Below are positions 35,393 through 44,525 of a stretch of DNA of 64,000 nucleotides, one piece after another (position 1 is the stretch's first letter; every line of letters starts with the position of its first letter). The notes beneath the pieces were generated by a model, which made no database searches, had not been told where the DNA came from, and worked only from the letters and a program-made list of their open reading frames with translations. Origin of the DNA: Candidatus Poribacteria bacterium (GTDB lineage: Bacteria > Abyssobacteria > SURF-5). The position numbers and the translations under genes were made by a program. The stretch spans positions 47,842 to 111,841 of the forward strand of contig JACRIR010000150.1 of NCBI GenBank assembly GCA_016215705.1, read 5' to 3'.

Positions 35393-36175
35393 GTGGCTGA
35401 ACTGAGACATGTTCACATAAGCATCGAAAACAAGGTCGCAAAACTCGTTGTTGACCACCCCCCGGCCAACGCGCTGAGCGACGCCGTCCTTGCAGACATC
35501 GAGGCCGCGATTGATTCGATAGCGTCGGACCCTGCCGCAAAGGTAGTTGTCATCACCGGGCAGGGTCGTTTTTTTATTGCCGGCGCCGACATCAATCAGT
35601 TGGACACGGTTAAAGGCGCGTCAGCCGGTGAAAGGCTTGCGTCAAACGGGCAGCGCGTCCTGAGCAAGATCGAGCAGTTGACAAAGCCCGTCATCTGCGC
35701 GATAAACGGGATGGCGCTGGGCGGAGGCTGTGAACTGGCAATGGCCTGCCACATGCGAATCGCGGTCGATTCTGCCAAGCTGGGGCAACCCGAGATAAAT
35801 CTCGGAATCATTCCGGGATTCGGCGGGACGCAGCGGCTTATGCGTATCATCGGCCCGAGCAAGGCAACCGAGTTGATCCTTACGGGTGACATGCTTACAG
35901 CCCAGGAGGCTTACCGACTCGGTCTGCTGAATGCGGTGGTCCCTGCTGACCAGTTCGAGGGAACGGTTCGTGCGCTTGCGGAGAAGATTGCAGCAAAGAG
36001 CATGCCGGCCATAAGGGCGTCGCTAAGGGCGATCGGTGGCGGGTTGGATGCCAGTCTTGCCGCAGGGCTCGCGCTTGAGGCGAAGATTTTCGGGGAAATC
36101 TGCGAGACAAAAGACAAAACGGAAGGCATCCGCGCGTTTCTGGAGAAGCGGCAGGCGAATTTCATGGATATGTGA
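35393..36175 (+). CDS. Enoyl-CoA hydratase/isomerase (crotonase family)
   Basis: 260 residues. Hydrates trans-2-enoyl-CoA in beta-oxidation or a related acyl-CoA pathway. HPPANALSDAVLADIEAAID, VVITGQGRFFIAGADINQL (oxyanion hole), PVICAINGMALGGGCELAMACHMRIAVDSAKLGQPEINLGIIPGFGGTQRLMRIIG contain the crotonase signature and both glutamates (in GGGCELA and QPEINLG). GTG start with GAGGAGG upstream. First gene of an operon with etfB and etfA 49 bp downstream, so it feeds electrons of acyl-CoA oxidation toward an ETF. Exact substrate unknown. Confidence 0.92.
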   Translation: MAELRHVHISIENKVAKLVVDHPPANALSDAVLADIEAAIDSIASDPAAKVVVITGQGRFFIAGADINQLDTVKGASAGERLASNGQRVLSKIEQLTKPVICAINGMALGGGCELAMACHMRIAVDSAKLGQPEINLGIIPGFGGTQRLMRIIGPSKATELILTGDMLTAQEAYRLGLLNAVVPADQFEGTVRALAEKIAAKSMPAIRASLRAIGGGLDASLAAGLALEAKIFGEICETKDKTEGIRAFLEKRQANFMDM

Positions 36176-36224
36176 CGCGGTAGAGGCTTTTCCGCGCGCG
36201 GTAGAGGCACGAAGGAGGATCGGA

Positions 36225-37010
36225 ATGAAGATCATTGTGTTGATGAAGCAAGTTCCGGATACTGAAACAAAGATTCAGGTGAAGCCGGGAGAGACAGCCA
36301 TCAGTACCGACGGAGTGACATTCGTCATAAATCCTTATGATGAATTCGCAATCGAGGAAGCCCTGCGCATAAAAGAGGCCAAGGGCGGAGATGTCACGCT
36401 TATCACGCTCGGATGGGACAAGGCCGCTGAAGCGCTCCGCACCGGTCTCGCAATGGGCGCTGATAAGGCTGTCCACCTGAACGACCCGGCATTCCTCACC
36501 AACGACGCGCATTCCATTGCGCTGGCTCTCTCCAAGACACTGAAGAAGCTGCAGTATGACCTCATACTCTGCGGCAAGCAGGCCATTGACTACGACAACC
36601 ACCAAATAGGCGTGAGGGTTGCAGAGATGCTCGGCATTCCGCACGTCGCGGTCGTGACCAAGCTCGTACTGGAGGACGGTAAGGCAGTAGCGCACCGGGA
36701 AATCGAGGGCGGAACGGAAGTCGTCGAGACGCCGCTCCCAGCTATTATCACCTGCCAGAAGGGACTGAATGAACCGCGATACGCTTCTTTGAAGGGAATT
36801 ATGCAAGCGAAGAAGAAGCCGCTCGAAGCCAAGAAGGTTGCCGACGTCGACGCCTCGCCCGGCGAAGTGGGTCAGGCTGGAGCAAAAACCGTTGTGCTCA
36901 CATTGACAATGCCGCCCGACAGGGCTGCCGGCAAAGTTGTCGAGGGCGAGCCGGAAGATGCGGCCCGGCAGGTAGTCAAGCTCCTCCGTGAGGAAGCAAA
37001 GGTAATCTAG
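36225..37010 (+). CDS. etfB: Electron transfer flavoprotein, beta subunit
   Basis: 261 residues. With EtfA it forms the FAD/AMP-containing carrier for acyl-CoA dehydrogenase electrons. MKIIVLMKQVPDTETKIQVKPGETAISTDGVTFVINPYDEFAIEEALRIKE is the family start, LGWDKAAEALRTGLAMGADKAVHLND and ILCGKQAIDYDNHQIGVRVAEMLGIPHV the nucleotide-binding core, and RYASLKGIMQAKKKP the ETF-beta signature. The ATG at 36225 has GGAGG upstream; an open frame reaching back to 36036 lies inside the preceding gene. AMP-site residues suggest the ordinary, non-bifurcating type, but this is not certain. Confidence 0.95.
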   Translation: MKIIVLMKQVPDTETKIQVKPGETAISTDGVTFVINPYDEFAIEEALRIKEAKGGDVTLITLGWDKAAEALRTGLAMGADKAVHLNDPAFLTNDAHSIALALSKTLKKLQYDLILCGKQAIDYDNHQIGVRVAEMLGIPHVAVVTKLVLEDGKAVAHREIEGGTEVVETPLPAIITCQKGLNEPRYASLKGIMQAKKKPLEAKKVADVDASPGEVGQAGAKTVVLTLTMPPDRAAGKVVEGEPEDAARQVVKLLREEAKVI

Positions 37011-37056
37011 GGAACGAAACCGGCATTTCTATAAGAGAGAGCAAGGAGAAGACACG

Positions 37057-38043
37057 ATGAGCGGAGTATGGGTTTTTGCTGAGACGCGCGACGGCAAAAT
37101 CATTAAAGTCGTAAATGAGATGCTCAATGCATGCAAGACAATAGGAGCGACACTCGTTGAGGACGTCGCCGCCGTTCTGATTGGCTCAGGGGTTGAGTCC
37201 CTCGCCAAGGACCTCGCCGCCATGGGCGCCAAGAAGGTTTACCTGGCGGATGACCCGAAGCTTGAAAAGTATTCCCCGGACGCATACGCAAAAGTTCTTG
37301 TCAGCCTGGTGAAACAGCATAACCCCTCGGTATTGCTGTTCGGCAATTCTGCGGTCGGCAAGGATCTTGCGCCCACGGTCGCAGCGAAACTGGGCGTAGG
37401 CATGTGTTCGGACTGCGTCGCCGTTCAACTCAACGCAGAAAAGCAACTCCTCTTTACCCGACCTGTCTATTCGGCCAAAGCCATCACGACAGTGGTCTGC
37501 AAAGACAAACCCCAAATGGCGACGATCCGCCCGAACGTTCTGCCGCCTGGCGACGCCAAGGGCGCCGGAGCCGCCGATATCGAGAAGGTGAGCGCGGCCA
37601 TTTCGGATAGTGATCTGCGTACGAAGGTGCGCGAGATTCTTAAGAGCGCCGCGGGCAAAATAGAGCTTACCGAGGCCGACGTAATCGTCGCAGGTGGCCG
37701 CGGCATGAAAGCCCCCGAAAATTTCAAGCTGCTCGAAGACCTTGCGGCGGTTCTCGGCGCGGCAGTCGGCGCATCACGCGCGGCAGTAGATGCAGGCTGG
37801 CGCGATCACCATGACCAGGTCGGCCAGACGGGCAAGGTTGTCAACCCGACGCTTTACATCGCTGCCGGCATATCCGGCTCGATCCAGCACCTTGCTGGAA
37901 TGAAGACCTCGAAGGTCATCGTCGCCGTTAACAAGGACCCCGAGGCGCCCATCTTCAAAGTTGCAAACTACGGCATTGTCGGCGACCTGTTTAAGGTGGT
38001 CCCGGTAATGACCGAAGAGTTCAAGAAGATGCTGGCACAGTAA
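37057..38043 (+). CDS. etfA: Electron transfer flavoprotein, alpha subunit
   Basis: 328 residues. [23 protein letters not shown] starts the N-terminal domain; [33 protein letters not shown] follows; the FAD-binding C-terminal domain has [103 protein letters not shown], the ETF-alpha signature. Forms the heterodimer with EtfB. Last gene of the operon; a strong hairpin follows 22 bp after the stop. Confidence 0.96.
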   Translation: MSGVWVFAETRDGKIIKVVNEMLNACKTIGATLVEDVAAVLIGSGVESLAKDLAAMGAKKVYLADDPKLEKYSPDAYAKVLVSLVKQHNPSVLLFGNSAVGKDLAPTVAAKLGVGMCSDCVAVQLNAEKQLLFTRPVYSAKAITTVVCKDKPQMATIRPNVLPPGDAKGAGAADIEKVSAAISDSDLRTKVREILKSAAGKIELTEADVIVAGGRGMKAPENFKLLEDLAAVLGAAVGASRAAVDAGWRDHHDQVGQTGKVVNPTLYIAAGISGSIQHLAGMKTSKVIVAVNKDPEAPIFKVANYGIVGDLFKVVPVMTEEFKKMLAQ

Positions 38044-38065
38044 CGAAGAGTGTATCCACAAGAAA

Positions 38066-38106
38066 AATCCCCCTTTGCCTAAGCGCTGCTGAGGCAAAGG
38101 GGGATT
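38066..38106. terminator. Bidirectional hairpin terminator between etfA and the channel gene
   Basis: A 15-bp perfect stem (38066-38080 with 38092-38106; AATCCCCCTTTGCCT paired with its complement) and an 11-nt loop. Located between convergent genes, with A-rich sequence on the left side that would give a U tract for the minus-strand transcript. Shares the CCCCCTTTG core of the repeats near 29.6 kb. Confidence 0.8.
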
Positions 38107-38136
38107 CTCATTAAGAAGAGGAATCGGACCCACCGT

Positions 38137-39162
38137 TCACGTTGCCATGACAATCAACTTTTCGGTCTGCTCCAGGGTGCCGATTGTTATCAGCTTGTCA
38201 TCACTTTCGATAACATGGTCTGAAGGCGGATTGAACACCATTCTGCCGTCTTTCTTTTCAACGGCGATAACGATGATGCCAAGTTCACTTCGAATAGGTG
38301 TATCTTTGAGCGCTTTGCTGACAAGGCTCGATCGTTCGCCAACCCCTATTTCCTCGAGCCGCACGTCCATTTCGCGCTCGAGAGAGCTCAACTCGATGAA
38401 ATGTGTTACGGCCGGCTTGAGAATAGCGCCAACGAGACGATATGCGCCGATAAGATAGGGCGAAACGACCTTGTTCGCTCCCACCTGGAGCATCTTCTTG
38501 CCTGCGCCGCTCGTCTCGGCGCGCGATGTGATAAAGAGATCCTTGTTGAGGCCGCGGGCCGTTATCGTGATAAACAGGTTTTCGGCATCCGACGCGGCTA
38601 CCGCCACGAGTCCGCGGGCGCGCTCGATGCCTGCCTTGTGCAGAACGGCCTCATCCCCCGCATTTCCGTAGATAGCGAGAACGCTATTCTCATGTAGGAC
38701 CTGTATCTTGTTGGGATCGATCTCAATCACGATCAACGAAAGCTTGCGCTTCGTCAGCTCTTCGACCACAACACTGCCCATTCTCCCATAACCGCAAATA
38801 ATATAGTGATCCTTGAGTTCCCTTATTTCCCTGTGCACCCTGCGCCTCCCCAGAATATCCAGGATTCCGCCTTCGACCATCATCTCGACCACGAGCCCAA
38901 AACTGTAAAAAACAAGACCGACACCAACCACGATGAGTCCAATGGTGAAAATTCTCCCCAACGGCGACAGTGGGCGAACCTCAGAGAAACCGACCGTCGC
39001 AATTGTCGTGACTGTCATATAAAGGGCATCAAGAAACTCCCATCCCTCGATGAGCATGTAGCCGACCACGCCTGCCATCAGGACAAGGGTAACACTGGTT
39101 AGAACCAGGATGAGCCTCTGTTCAGGCGACAAAGCTGCCTGCCTGCGGATGCGGCGATTCAA
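38137..39162 (-). CDS. Potassium channel with RCK (TrkA-N/TrkA-C) regulator domain
   Basis: About 341 residues from the TTG at 39162. Two transmembrane helices (about 15-38 and 70-95) flank the pore with filter TVGFS (about 56-60; TTIATVGFSEV). The cytoplasmic RCK domain has ICGYGRMGSVVVEEL (about 123-137), a Rossmann NAD/ligand site, then ASDAENLFITITARGLN and a TrkA-C domain to the end. The frame is open to an ATG at 39306, but an extended -10 box at 39211-39219 lies between the two, and GGGGAG precedes the TTG, which favours the shorter form. K+ flow regulated by nucleotide is known for such channels. Confidence 0.85.
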   Translation of the reverse strand: MNRRIRRQAALSPEQRLILVLTSVTLVLMAGVVGYMLIEGWEFLDALYMTVTTIATVGFSEVRPLSPLGRIFTIGLIVVGVGLVFYSFGLVVEMMVEGGILDILGRRRVHREIRELKDHYIICGYGRMGSVVVEELTKRKLSLIVIEIDPNKIQVLHENSVLAIYGNAGDEAVLHKAGIERARGLVAVAASDAENLFITITARGLNKDLFITSRAETSGAGKKMLQVGANKVVSPYLIGAYRLVGAILKPAVTHFIELSSLEREMDVRLEEIGVGERSSLVSKALKDTPIRSELGIIVIAVEKKDGRMVFNPPSDHVIESDDKLITIGTLEQTEKLIVMAT

Positions 39163-39210
39163 AAGCCTCTTCTCCCCTACTTGCCATGTATACAAAGGAA
39201 TTCGGGCCTC

Positions 39211-39219
39211 ATTATAGCA
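39211..39219 (-). promoter_or_regulatory. Extended -10 promoter of the channel gene
   Basis: Minus strand TGCTATAAT (39211-39219) fits TGnTATAAT. No good -35. About 49 bp before the proposed TTG start and downstream of the alternative ATG. Confidence 0.45.
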
Positions 39220-39380
39220 CAAAGCGGGGGTTTCATTGCAGAAGGAATACGCATGAGCAAACGTCCTGAGATAGCAGGTCTTCTTGATCAGCGCCTGTAG
39301 GGGCACGATTCATTGCGCCCATCCAGGCGCAGATTCGTCGACATCATATGCAGTCGTCGCACATAGAAAAGAATGGCTGG

Positions 39381-39617
39381 CTATCTTTTTCGCTGCGGCA
39401 GGTATTTCAAGACTGATGAGATATCCCTCGAAGGAGACTGCGCGGCCTCGACATTGGCTTTCTTAATCTGTTCGTACACCTCTTGTCGATGCACCGAAAC
39501 GTCTTTGGGGGCCGTTATCCCAAGTTTTACCTGATCGTTTTCAATCCCCAAGATCGTGACCGCGACGGCGTCACCGATTATGATGCTTTCATTCAGCCTG
39601 CGAGTTAGCACAAGCAT
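39381..39617 (-). CDS. csrA: Carbon storage regulator CsrA
   Basis: A 78-residue RNA-binding dimer that blocks or modulates translation of target mRNAs at GGA motifs. MLVLTRRLNESIIIGDAVAVTILGIENDQVKLGITAPKDVSVHRQEVYEQIKKAN is the complete CsrA fold, with L4 and R44-type RNA-contact positions intact; a longer C-terminal tail (VEAAQSPSRDISSVLKYLPQRKR) is the kind of extension that FliW binds. The start overlaps fliW by 29 bp. The pair is a known flagellin-checkpoint module, here beside flgK/flgL. Confidence 0.96.
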   Translation of the reverse strand: MLVLTRRLNESIIIGDAVAVTILGIENDQVKLGITAPKDVSVHRQEVYEQIKKANVEAAQSPSRDISSVLKYLPQRKR

Positions 39618-40053
39618 GGCCCGGCGCCTCCCGCAGGACCCGATGCCTGGTTGTATAGCGAGGGTCCGTGAGCACGAGTTGTTTTGCCTTGCGAACGGAA
39701 TGATTTATGACGATGGGACCCATCAGGTTGACTGTCATCTCGCGCGGGTCGCTAGGCACTGTCACCACGGCATACACCGAGCTTTTCAGAGATGACTTTA
39801 CATATATGTCTGCTAGCTCTTCAGCGGGCAGGGAAACTTCATAGTCCGGACAAACGAGTGTCGGATCAATCAGGATGAAGCATAACGACGGCTCATCGAT
39901 GCACTGCCACCACAGAAAAGGGACATCGGGGCCCGGAAACGGGAACAACGCATAACGACGTAATGCAGGGAAACCGATCATCCCCGAAGGCATCTCTATG
40001 ACCTGCTCATCGGCGATATCAACCTGACCCAGCGTTCTACTTGTTATCTTCAT
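39589..40053 (-). CDS. fliW: Flagellar assembly factor FliW (CsrA antagonist)
   Basis: 154 residues. FliW binds CsrA and is titrated by flagellin, so flagellin translation follows export. MKITSRTLGQVDIADEQVIEMPSGMIGFPALRRYALFPFPGPDVPFLWWQCIDEPSLCFILIDPTLVCPDYEVSL covers the family core (fitGxP-L-GF-L-yl). VVTVPSDPREMTVNLMGPIVINHSVRKAKQLVL ends it. Starts upstream of csrA and overlaps it by 29 bp, so the two are coupled. Slightly longer than usual at the C-terminus. Confidence 0.94.
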   Translation of the reverse strand: MKITSRTLGQVDIADEQVIEMPSGMIGFPALRRYALFPFPGPDVPFLWWQCIDEPSLCFILIDPTLVCPDYEVSLPAEELADIYVKSSLKSSVYAVVTVPSDPREMTVNLMGPIVINHSVRKAKQLVLTDPRYTTRHRVLREAPGHACANSQAE

Positions 40054-40090
40054 ACATCAGAAGACCTTTCGAGAAGACCCGCCCCTTTTT

Positions 40091-40172
40091 ATCATTCCCA
40101 TTTCTCTTTGCCATTCCCGCTTCTCCTTGTCATTCCCGCTTCTCCTTGTCATTCCCGAAAAGACAGGAATCC
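40091..40172. repeat. Intergenic TCATTCCCG tandem repeat
   Basis: Three to four units of TCATTCCCGCTTCTCCTTG (19 bp) and a terminal AAAAGACAGGAATCCAG, in the gap between flgL and fliW. The unit is the same family as the 18-bp units inside the Kdo-kinase gene at 18150-18297, but here with a 19-bp period. Non-coding. Confidence 0.75.
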
Positions 40173-40208
40173 AGTCCAATACCCGCAGTTCCAAGTAGGA
40201 TCATCAAG

Positions 40209-42143
40209 TTACTTCATGAAGCTGAACAAAGTCGGCTGAATCACCTGGATGGTCGTCGCAAGCGCAGCCTGATAGACCGTCTCCGTGTTTGCGAGTTTTA
40301 TGGCGAACTCCGTCAGGTCCGCCTCCTCGGTTTTCGAGCGAAGGCTTTCAAAGCTGAGCTCGAGGTCTTCGAGACGAGACCTTGCAAAATCAATCTGAAC
40401 CAACTGCTGCCCTGCGCCGGCGCGCGCGTCGATGATGCGTGAGACGATATCGTCTACGTTCCCAATGAGTTCCGTCAGTCGTTCCGAGTCGTTATTCAGA
40501 AGCGCCTGCCGGATTTCCTCGGCAGTCTCGAACATTCCGGGCGAGAACAGCCCCAGGTCTTCTGCGGTCGTGGCGTCGCCCTCGCTAATGATTATTATTG
40601 GAGTGTCGCCGGATTGAGACGTTAGCACAAGCCGGTTGCCTGCTGAATCGATGGACGCTTCGACCCCGACACCCGCGCGTTCTATCGCCGCCATGACGTT
40701 TCCGAGCGTGACTGCTCCGCTCAGGTCAACCGAGGCTGACAACTCGCCGTTCGTAATGCGAATTGTGCCGAGAGAGATTCCCGAGCCGCCGTTGAGAAGC
40801 GAGACAGGAGTCGACGGACCTCCGATGGGATCAAGCCTTGCGCCTTCGAGCGTCGAGCCGGCGCCCATTCCCAGTATCCCAAGGTCCGAGGCCGTCGTGC
40901 CGCCCGCTTCGGTCACGCTGATTTGGCTTCGTCCGGTGCTCACGGTATCAGTAATATCGATGCCGCTCCCATCGGCGGCAATCGAGGCTGTGACATTGAA
41001 GGTCGGACCGGTAAGAGCATTAATGGCGGCGACAACGTCGCCGACCGTGATAGTGGCTGAGATATCTACGGTCACAGTGTTGCCGTCCCGGTCGGTTATG
41101 TTGAAAGCACCGGTGCCGACATCAAGCCCGGCGCCATAATTCAGGTCACTCAGAAGCGTGCCGGCCGTCACGACGGAAGCCCCGCCTGTCGGATTCAAAT
41201 CGCTTCCCTGGATGGAGCCCACAGAACTGCCGAGTATACCGAGGTCCACCGCCGTGGTGGTTGGAGGAACCGCCGCCGGATTCTCTGTAATGGTCAGGGG
41301 GAGCGCCGGGTTTGCCGTGTTGTCGGCTATCAGGAGGCCGTTACCGTCGGTGTTGATGCCGGCCGTGACATTGATTCCCGCAGCCGAGTTTATTGCTGTG
41401 ATAACGTCATTGATCGTCGAGGCCGCGGATAAGTCTATGGTGGCCGATGCGCCGCTTCCATCGGTTATCACAATGCTGCCTGCTTGCACGCCCCCGCCGC
41501 CATTGAGTTGCGCCAACGGCGTATCGAAGGCCGGACCGGCGCTGATGTCAGGATTCAAGTTGACGTCGCCTATTACCTGGCCGGTGGACGTCGCGAAGAT
41601 CGTGCTGCCGGGCTGATTGATGGGAATCACGTTGCCCGGCCCGATTGCCTCGTATATGATTCCGCTGTCGCCGTGATACTCGACGAATTCGCCGTTTCTC
41701 ACGTATGGGATGGTCTCAGTCTCATGACCCGCAAAAACGTAGCGACCTCCATAGTCGGAGTTCGCCGTCTGAACAAGCTGTTCTATGAGAGCGTCGACCT
41801 GCTCCGCTGCCGCTGCGCGCGATACTGCGTTGCCGGTGTCGTTTGCTTCCGTTACAGTAATCCCGCGCAATTCAGTGAGAATATCGTTCATTATGCCCAG
41901 AGCGCCCTCGCTCGCGTTCACAAACGATTCGGTGCGATCGATATTTTCCACGAACCGGTTTATTTCAGTGATTTCAGCCCGCATCCGAAGCGCTATGGCG
42001 GCCCCCAACGGATCGTCTGAGGGCCGGCGGATAGTGAGTCCGGTCGCCACGACCTCCTGGGTTTCCTGCAATTGGCGCAGAGTGATCTGCATGTTCCTGA
42101 GCGCCGTATTCACCAGAACCGGATTCGATATGCGTACAACCAC
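40209..42143 (-). CDS. flgL: Flagellar hook-associated protein 3 (FlgL) with hook-IN repeats
   Basis: 644 residues, about twice the usual length of FlgL, the hook-filament junction protein. N-terminal D0/D1 (about 1-150, VVRISNPVLVNTALRNMQITLRQLQETQEVVATGLTIRRPSDDP) and C-terminal D1/D0 (about 520-644) are conserved. Between them lie three modules of about 105 residues, each ending in 'T-T-A-x-DLGI/L-x' (TTTAVDLGILG, TTASDLGILG, TTAEDLGLFS), matching the flagellin hook-IN motif that makes surface-exposed domains. Last gene of the flagellar run, 81 bp after flgK. Could affect adhesion or antigenicity; this is inference. Confidence 0.9.
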   Translation of the reverse strand: MVVRISNPVLVNTALRNMQITLRQLQETQEVVATGLTIRRPSDDPLGAAIALRMRAEITEINRFVENIDRTESFVNASEGALGIMNDILTELRGITVTEANDTGNAVSRAAAAEQVDALIEQLVQTANSDYGGRYVFAGHETETIPYVRNGEFVEYHGDSGIIYEAIGPGNVIPINQPGSTIFATSTGQVIGDVNLNPDISAGPAFDTPLAQLNGGGGVQAGSIVITDGSGASATIDLSAASTINDVITAINSAAGINVTAGINTDGNGLLIADNTANPALPLTITENPAAVPPTTTAVDLGILGSSVGSIQGSDLNPTGGASVVTAGTLLSDLNYGAGLDVGTGAFNITDRDGNTVTVDISATITVGDVVAAINALTGPTFNVTASIAADGSGIDITDTVSTGRSQISVTEAGGTTASDLGILGMGAGSTLEGARLDPIGGPSTPVSLLNGGSGISLGTIRITNGELSASVDLSGAVTLGNVMAAIERAGVGVEASIDSAGNRLVLTSQSGDTPIIIISEGDATTAEDLGLFSPGMFETAEEIRQALLNNDSERLTELIGNVDDIVSRIIDARAGAGQQLVQIDFARSRLEDLELSFESLRSKTEEADLTEFAIKLANTETVYQAALATTIQVIQPTLFSFMK

Positions 42144-42224
42144 GCTGACTACCCTCCTATCGATATATCATTCTGAACCCTTCACCGTCATTCCACGCAG
42201 AGCGAACAATCTCCCCGAATTCGC

Positions 42225-43973
42225 TTAGCCCACCTGCTCGAGCAGAATATCGAGCACGTCGCTCACTGCCGAGATGAAGCGAGCCGAAGCTTCGTATGCC
42301 TGCTGGGCGCGAATGATATTTACGCCTTCCTCATCGAGCCAAACGCCGGCTATGGCGTCGCGCATATTAGCAATGCCGTCCACCACACCCGTCTGTATCT
42401 CCTGCCGGTCGGTCGCCAACTGCGTCGTGTACCCAAGCGTCGTCAGTGTCGCCTGGAAGAACTCCTCGAGGGTGGCGGTAGTGTTGGCGCCGAGCAAGGG
42501 CGTGTTGCGCAACTGCGCAAGCGCCAAGGCGTTGCTGTTGTCGCCCGGACCCGTCGAACGTCCGGCCGAGATAAGAGCGACGTCGTTCTGTATGGCGTCG
42601 GAAACAGCCATAGAAGCGGCCGCGCCTGCCTCGGGGTCAAATGTAAAGAATGAGTTGATTCCCATCGAGAGCAGGAAATCACTTGTATCGCCCTCCTGAG
42701 CGCCATCACCCACGAATGAAAACGTGTCGCCCGGAGTGGAGGTCTCAACCATAAGCCTGTTGTCGGCCGTCACGGTCGCAGTCAACCTCCCGCCCGACGC
42801 GAACGCCGCGTTGATTTGAGCGGCGACGGTGTTAAGCGTATCGGTATCGGCGTCAATCGTGATTTCGTGCTGTTCAAGCAACTGTCCCTGGCTGTCGTAA
42901 GCGGCCAGAAAAAACGAGCCGTCCTGGGGCGTAAACGGCAAGTCGGCGCCCGAAAGGGCTGCGTCCGCATCGGACACCGCGTAGTCGGAGGTCAGCGAAT
43001 CGTATCTCACCAACCCCTGTCCCTGGCTGTGAATCCTGTTCACTTCTTCGATTACCTCAAGCGCAAGAGTGTCAAGGTCGGCTAGTACCTGGTTGGTCGT
43101 CACGCCGTCCCTGATATCCAGATAGCCGCGAAGGTCTCCGCTCTGCACGTTGAGCGGGCGATTCCCGTCACCGGCGGCGACAACCTCATAGAAATCGCCG
43201 CGCGTGGGGTCAATATCAGAAGTGAGACGAAGCCCAATTGGATTATATGAGAAATCCTGAACGAGACCGTAGCCATCCAGGTAGACGCTGACCGTTCCAT
43301 TGTCATTTCGCCGGATTTCTACGGAGGCGAGTTCCGAAAGTTGGTTCAGAAGCAGATCACGGGAATCGAGGGCCGCATTCGCCGTTCCGGAGCCGGCTTC
43401 CAAGCCTGTTATCTGTTTATTGAGTTCGCTGATTTCGGCCGCGAGCGTGTTGATTTTATCGACCGTGGTCCGTATGAAATCATTTGTCGTGGTCCGCAAG
43501 TTATTCAGAAGCTCGTAGGACATATTTATCGAGTCGGCCAGCGCGACACCCGATTGACTGACGGTCGTCCGCACGCCCTCATCCTCGGGATTGTTCGTGA
43601 GTTCCTCAAGGCTGTCAAAGAAATTGGCCAGCGCCTGCGCAATGCCCTCCTGTGAAGGTTCAGCAAGAATATCCTCGATCTGCGAAAGATAGTCCATCCG
43701 GATGGAGTATTCGCCCATCACCGAGTTCTCGCGGCGGAACCGGTCGTCGAGCAGGCTCTCGCGGATTCGCGCGATTGTATCGACCCTCGAGCCGACTCCG
43801 AAAAGCAATCCTCCAATGCGAACACTTTGATACTGCAGGATGTCGGCGCGCTGCCGCGTATAACCTTCGGTGGACGCATTCGCCACGTTCTGGCCGGCTA
43901 TGTCCAGCAGAATTTGCTGGGTTTGCAGCGCATTCGATCCCAACGACAACATCGAGAACAAACTGACAACCAT
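42225..43973 (-). CDS. flgK: Flagellar hook-associated protein 1 (FlgK)
   Basis: 582 residues, normal for FlgK, the first junction protein above the hook. MVVSLFSMLSLGSNALQTQQILLDIAGQNVANASTEGYTRQRADILQYQ is the D0 rod/hook motif (flg_bb_rod, NVANASTEGYTRQ). C-terminal QQAYEASARFISAVSDVLDILLEQVG completes the coiled-coil core; the central region contains Asp-rich surface domains. Placed between flgN and flgL as in Desulfobacterota-type clusters. Exported by the flagellar type III system with FlgN as chaperone. Confidence 0.95.
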   Translation of the reverse strand: MVVSLFSMLSLGSNALQTQQILLDIAGQNVANASTEGYTRQRADILQYQSVRIGGLLFGVGSRVDTIARIRESLLDDRFRRENSVMGEYSIRMDYLSQIEDILAEPSQEGIAQALANFFDSLEELTNNPEDEGVRTTVSQSGVALADSINMSYELLNNLRTTTNDFIRTTVDKINTLAAEISELNKQITGLEAGSGTANAALDSRDLLLNQLSELASVEIRRNDNGTVSVYLDGYGLVQDFSYNPIGLRLTSDIDPTRGDFYEVVAAGDGNRPLNVQSGDLRGYLDIRDGVTTNQVLADLDTLALEVIEEVNRIHSQGQGLVRYDSLTSDYAVSDADAALSGADLPFTPQDGSFFLAAYDSQGQLLEQHEITIDADTDTLNTVAAQINAAFASGGRLTATVTADNRLMVETSTPGDTFSFVGDGAQEGDTSDFLLSMGINSFFTFDPEAGAAASMAVSDAIQNDVALISAGRSTGPGDNSNALALAQLRNTPLLGANTTATLEEFFQATLTTLGYTTQLATDRQEIQTGVVDGIANMRDAIAGVWLDEEGVNIIRAQQAYEASARFISAVSDVLDILLEQVG

Positions 43974-43994
43974 GATATCCTTCCTGATAATGAG

Positions 43995-44525
43995 TTAGAC
44001 TTGGTGGTCCAAAAGCGAAGCCAGAGTGGCCCGCCGTTTTGCCTGGCCCATGTTGCCGTAAATGGCCTTGGATGAAACAGGATCAACGAGATTCCTTAGC
44101 ACCGAGTCAATCAGGCCGGCGCAATACTTCAACATCTCCGCATTGATACGGTTCTGTCGCTGAACTTCGCCAATCGCGGAAATCATATCGCGCCGCAACT
44201 CCATCAGCTTCGCCGAGAGCGAACCCTGCAACCGGCGCGCTATGTGCGACAAGGTCGGATTGGACTCGGTCAGATTCAGGATAGCGGCCAACCTCTTGAC
44301 GAGATTCACGCGCGTCATCTCGATCTGATTATTGGAAGCAACAAGAAGTCCGATCTGCGAGGTGGTTTCTGACAGGTCTCTTAAGTCATTGGAAACTATG
44401 GCCTTGCGTTCTTCAAGGACTAACCCCTTCAACTCGCGATAGTTCCCTATCTGTTTCTCGAGGGTGCTGATGAGGTCTTCAACGGTCCTTTGCATCATGG
44501 TCTCCCCTTCCTCTAATATCGGCAT
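43995..44525 (-). CDS. flgN: FlgN-like flagellar export chaperone
   Basis: 176 residues of mostly helical sequence. MMQRTVEDLISTLEKQIGNYRELKGLVLEERKAIVSNDLRDLSETTSQIGLLVASNNQIEMTRVNLVKRLAAILNL is the FlgN pattern of a coiled-coil chaperone that binds FlgK and FlgL, encoded directly before flgK as expected. The start overlaps flgJ by TAATG at 44525; alternatively MMQ at 44498 with GGGGAG upstream. C-terminus (SSKAIYGNMGQAKRRATLASLLDHQV) is longer than usual. Confidence 0.8.
   Translation of the reverse strand: MPILEEGETMMQRTVEDLISTLEKQIGNYRELKGLVLEERKAIVSNDLRDLSETTSQIGLLVASNNQIEMTRVNLVKRLAAILNLTESNPTLSHIARRLQGSLSAKLMELRRDMISAIGEVQRQNRINAEMLKYCAGLIDSVLRNLVDPVSSKAIYGNMGQAKRRATLASLLDHQV

Noticed and set aside
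36036-36224. A 63-residue upstream extension of etfB
   Set aside because: It lies within the hydratase gene in another frame; the ATG at 36225 has GGAGG and begins the family sequence.
38137-38200. Conserved region of the channel gene read as a separate short protein on the plus strand
   Set aside because: Antisense shadow of the RCK C-terminus.
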